A DNA stretch of 53,738 nt. It comes from an uncultured Alloprevotella sp. GTDB lineage: Bacteria > Bacteroidota > Bacteroidia > Bacteroidales > Bacteroidaceae. Under the pieces are notes generated by a model. It made no database searches, was not told where the DNA came from, and was given only the letters and a program-made list of their open reading frames with translations. A program made the translations under genes and the position numbers. Positions 51,511 to 53,738 of the stretch are shown piece by piece; position 1 is the first letter of the stretch; every line of letters begins with the position of its first letter. The stretch covers positions 1 to 53,738 of the forward strand of contig CALUIN010000008.1 of NCBI GenBank assembly GCA_944320745.1, in the 5' to 3' direction.

Positions 51511-51547
51511 TGAGCCTTTCTGCAATGAATTTTGAGCCTCTCCGCAA
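51511..51547 (+). promoter_or_regulatory. Candidate AraC operator upstream of the hydrolase gene
   Basis: Two direct 15-bp repeats with a 22-bp period: TGAGCCTTTCTGCAA (51511-51525) and TGAGCCTCTCCGCAA (51533-51547), 13 of 15 identical. The 7-base spacer ends ATTT, as in the operator before the alcohol dehydrogenase gene. The second repeat ends 22 bases before the -7 box. Confidence 0.8.
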
Positions 51548-51569
51548 ATCCTTCCTGCGGAATCCTTCG

Positions 51570-51577
51570 TAGCTTTG
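51570..51577 (+). promoter_or_regulatory. -7 box of the hydrolase/aldo-keto reductase operon
   Basis: TAGCTTTG is an exact -7 box without a -33 TTTG. Predicted leader of about 65 bases. Confidence 0.65.
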
Positions 51578-51648
51578 TACGCTGACAGACCGGTGCGCGG
51601 CTCGCGCTCCGCACCGGAAGTATCCATCACCATAATAAAACAGGAAAA

Positions 51649-52725
51649 ATGAAACTGACGCTTAGACATCTGCTCGCGGCCCTCTTCGCCGGTATGGCCG
51701 GAACAGGAAGCCTGCCGGCCCAGACCGGCCAGACAAATTCCGAAAGCTTTACTGAGGAAACGCTGAACTTGACCCAGGAGTGGGACAAGGTATTCCCGCA
51801 GAGCGACAAGGTGCTTCATCGCAAGGTGACTTTTCACAATCGCTACGGCGTTACGCTGGCGGCCGACCTCTATATTCCCAAAAACGCAGCCGGCAAGCTG
51901 CCGGCCATCGCCTTGAGCGGCCCTTACGGCGCGGTGAAGGAGCAGGTCTCCGGCCTTTATGCCCAGACGTTGGCCGAACGGGGCTTCCTCACGCTGGCCT
52001 TTGATCCCTCATTTACGGGAGAAAGCGGCGGCCGCCCCCGAAGCATCTCCTCTCCCGACCTCAATACGGAGGACTTCTGCGCTGCGGTGGACTATCTTTT
52101 CACCCGCGACGACGTGGACCCTGAGCGTATCGGCATCCTCGGCATCTGCGGATTCGGCGGCTTCGCCGTGAACGCAGCTGTCGTCGATACGCGTATCAAG
52201 GCCACCGTGGCCGTAACGATGTACGACCTGACCCGAGTGACGGCCAAGGGCTACTTTGACCAAAGCGACAACGCGGATAGCCGCTATGCCATGCGGCAGC
52301 AGCTCAGCGCCCAGCGCACTGCGGACTACAGAAACGGGACCTATGAAAAGGCAGGCGGCAACCCTGAAGTGGCCCCGGCCGACGCTCCGCAGTTTCTGAA
52401 GGACTATGTGGATTACTACAAGACCAAGCGCGGGTACCACCCCCGCTCGCTGGGCTCCAACGAGGGATTCACCAAGACATCGGCGCTTGCCTTGCTGAAC
52501 ATGCCCATCTTGGCCTACGCGGACGAAATCCGTAGCGCCGTGCTTCTGGTTCATGGCGAAAAGGCCCACTCCCGCTATTTCAGCGAGGACGCGTTCAAGC
52601 GGCTCAAGGGCGACAACAAGGAGCTGCTCATCGTCCCCGGGGCGGTCCACACCGATCTCTATGACCGCATGGACGTGATACCCTTTGACGAGATCGAGTC
52701 CTTCTTCCGCAAATATCTGAAATAA
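51649..52725 (+). CDS. Exported alpha/beta hydrolase with Cys nucleophile
   Basis: A 358-residue alpha/beta hydrolase. A signal peptide (MKLTLRHLLAALFAGMAGTG, cut near SLPAQ) predicts a periplasmic place. The nucleophile elbow is GILGICGFGGFAVNA, with Cys167 in place of serine, as in dienelactone-hydrolase-like and YcjY-like proteins. The oxyanion region is ALSGPYGAVKEQ; the acid and His follow (LLVHGEKAHSRYF; VPGAVHTDLYD). The substrate is unknown. The gene is the first of an operon with the aldo/keto reductase (one base between stop and start), under an operator shared with the alcohol dehydrogenase gene. Confidence 0.87.
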   Translation: MKLTLRHLLAALFAGMAGTGSLPAQTGQTNSESFTEETLNLTQEWDKVFPQSDKVLHRKVTFHNRYGVTLAADLYIPKNAAGKLPAIALSGPYGAVKEQVSGLYAQTLAERGFLTLAFDPSFTGESGGRPRSISSPDLNTEDFCAAVDYLFTRDDVDPERIGILGICGFGGFAVNAAVVDTRIKATVAVTMYDLTRVTAKGYFDQSDNADSRYAMRQQLSAQRTADYRNGTYEKAGGNPEVAPADAPQFLKDYVDYYKTKRGYHPRSLGSNEGFTKTSALALLNMPILAYADEIRSAVLLVHGEKAHSRYFSEDAFKRLKGDNKELLIVPGAVHTDLYDRMDVIPFDEIESFFRKYLK

Positions 52726-52726
52726 T

Positions 52727-53554
52727 ATGTCGGCCGGCGAACGTACCGTCTTGTTTCCCCGCGGGCAGCGCGTCTGCGCGCTCGGACAGGGCACCTATGG
52801 CATGGGCCGCCGGCGCGGCGAGGAGATCGCCGCACTGCGGCGCGGGATGGACTTGGGCCTGACCTTGATAGACACCGCCGAGATGTACGGCACGGAAGGC
52901 ATCGTAGGCGAAGCTGTGCGCGGCCGTCGCGACGAGGCGTTCATCGTGAGCAAAGTGTTGCCCGGAAACGCCAGCTACACCGGCACGAAAACGGCCTGCG
53001 AGCGCAGCCTGCGTCGCCTGGGTACGGACCGCATAGACCTTTACCTGCTTCACTGGATTGGCCCGTACTCGTTCGCCGAAACGGTCCGCGCGCTGGTGGA
53101 ACTGCGCCAAGAGGGCAAGATACTGGAGTGGGGCATTAGCAACCTGGACGTGGCGGACATGGAGCAGATTCTGGCATTGCCCCACGGCGGGGAGTGCGCC
53201 GCCGACCAGGTGCTCTACAATCTGCAGGACCGGGGCGTGGAGTACGACCTGATCCCGTGGTGCGGCCGGCGCGGCATTCCCGTCATGGCCTATACGCCGC
53301 TGGGTGAGGGCCGCTTGCGCTCGCATGCCGCCCTGTCGCGCATAGCGCGCCGTCACGGCGCCACGTCCATGCAGGTCATGCTGGCATGGCTCATGCGTCG
53401 GCCCGGGCTCATCGCCATACCCAAGGCCGGCAGTGTGGCCCATGTGGAAGAGAACGCCCGCAGTCTCAGTCTCGCGCTGACGGCGGACGATTTCCGCGAA
53501 ATAGATGCGGCCTTCCCGCCGCCGGCGCACAAGATACGCCTGGCCGGCTGGTAG
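52727..53554 (+). CDS. Aldo/keto reductase (YeaE-like)
   Basis: A 275-residue NADPH-dependent aldo/keto reductase. The catalytic tetrad is Asp49 and Tyr54 (TLIDTAEMYG), Lys76 (IVSKVLPGN) and His109 (LYLLHWIGPY). Long stretches resemble E. coli YeaE, a methylglyoxal reductase: ALRRGMDLGLTLIDTAEMY, WGISNLDVADMEQ and VEYDLIPWCGRRGIPVMAY. It would reduce reactive aldehydes such as methylglyoxal in the cytoplasm; the substrate is inferred. It starts one base after the hydrolase stop. Confidence 0.93.
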   Translation: MSAGERTVLFPRGQRVCALGQGTYGMGRRRGEEIAALRRGMDLGLTLIDTAEMYGTEGIVGEAVRGRRDEAFIVSKVLPGNASYTGTKTACERSLRRLGTDRIDLYLLHWIGPYSFAETVRALVELRQEGKILEWGISNLDVADMEQILALPHGGECAADQVLYNLQDRGVEYDLIPWCGRRGIPVMAYTPLGEGRLRSHAALSRIARRHGATSMQVMLAWLMRRPGLIAIPKAGSVAHVEENARSLSLALTADDFREIDAAFPPPAHKIRLAGW

Positions 53555-53607
53555 GCGCATCCTCCCCGGCGGCCGCGGCGCGGAGCCTCTGTCCGCCCGG
53601 CCGGCAT

Positions 53608-53653
53608 AAAGCAATCATCCCGCAAGGCCTGCGCCTTGCGGGATGATTGCTTT
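53608..53653. terminator. Strong hairpin terminator after the aldo/keto reductase
   Basis: A perfect 21-bp stem (53608-53628 with 53633-53653) with a 4-base loop. It starts with AAAGC and ends GCTTT, suiting both strands. After it the sequence becomes AT-rich to the window end, perhaps the promoter region of the next gene; no gene is seen there. Confidence 0.85.
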
Positions 53654-53738
53654 GCGTGATTCGCTTGGGGGCGGAACCTTATATTTTTTATCGCTAATAA
53701 TCAGTTACTTATCTTGCTGTTTATCATTTAGTCCACCT

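Overview
The window is G+C-rich chromosomal DNA from a member of the Bacteroidales (Bacteroidota). The evidence is many promoters of the Bacteroidota type (TTTG, 19-21 bases, TAnnTTTG), few Shine-Dalgarno sequences, the gene order rsfS-ftsH-cdsA, a MenA menaquinone enzyme, Ser-type sulfatases and a pstSCAB-phoU operon with a Bacteroidota-style PstC. The genus cannot be named from sequence alone. No rRNA, IS element, prophage or CRISPR array is visible; there is one tRNA (Gln, CUG). The window is mostly core genome, densely coded on both strands.

Layout. 0.1-3.6 kb: menA, convergent with a minus-strand group (MATE exporter, cytidylate-kinase-like protein, metallophosphoesterase). 3.9-8.0 kb: two almost identical tandem sulfatases and a secreted protein. 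8.1-10.5 kb: two methyltransferases (rsmF-like, prmA). 11.0-15.0 kb: flavin reductase, MerR regulator, radA and a COG2509-type FAD protein. 15.2-19.5 kb: sugar nucleotidyltransferase, GH27 alpha-galactosidase, acidic lipoprotein and zinc metallopeptidase. 19.5-24.4 kb: polysaccharide flippase, Thr/Ser exporter and AspT-type transporter. 24.9-30.8 kb: tRNA-Gln, rsfS-ftsH-cdsA, a membrane-anchored transglutaminase-like protein and yaaA. 30.9-35.2 kb: second MATE exporter, coiled-coil lipoprotein, rsmI and an AI-2E family protein. 35.4-39.7 kb: a 1436-residue acyl-CoA dehydratase activase-type protein. 40.0-44.4 kb: pstS-pstC-pstA-pstB-phoU. 44.8-46.3 kb: second UbiA-type prenyltransferase and a CPBP protease. 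46.5-49.0 kb: the AmmeMemoRadiSam pair. 49.3-53.6 kb: AraC regulator, iron-type alcohol dehydrogenase, exported hydrolase and YeaE-like aldo/keto reductase.

Two signals are not explained by ordinary annotation. First, a family of short intergenic arrays is built from a degenerate palindromic 17-mer (ACKSGSCTWAGSCSMGT) plus a 4-base spacer, giving a strict 21-bp period. I count about 49 units at 12 intergenic places, roughly one array per 4.5 kb, and twice the palindrome core supplies the stop codon of the neighbouring gene. Second, the alcohol dehydrogenase gene and the hydrolase/aldo-keto reductase operon share an identical promoter layout: two direct 15-bp repeats (TGAGCCTCWCSGCAA type), 22 bp apart, ending exactly 22 bases before a TAnCTTTG box. 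The AraC-family gene just upstream is the obvious candidate regulator, and the gene set resembles the YqhC-controlled aldehyde-detoxification genes of E. coli.
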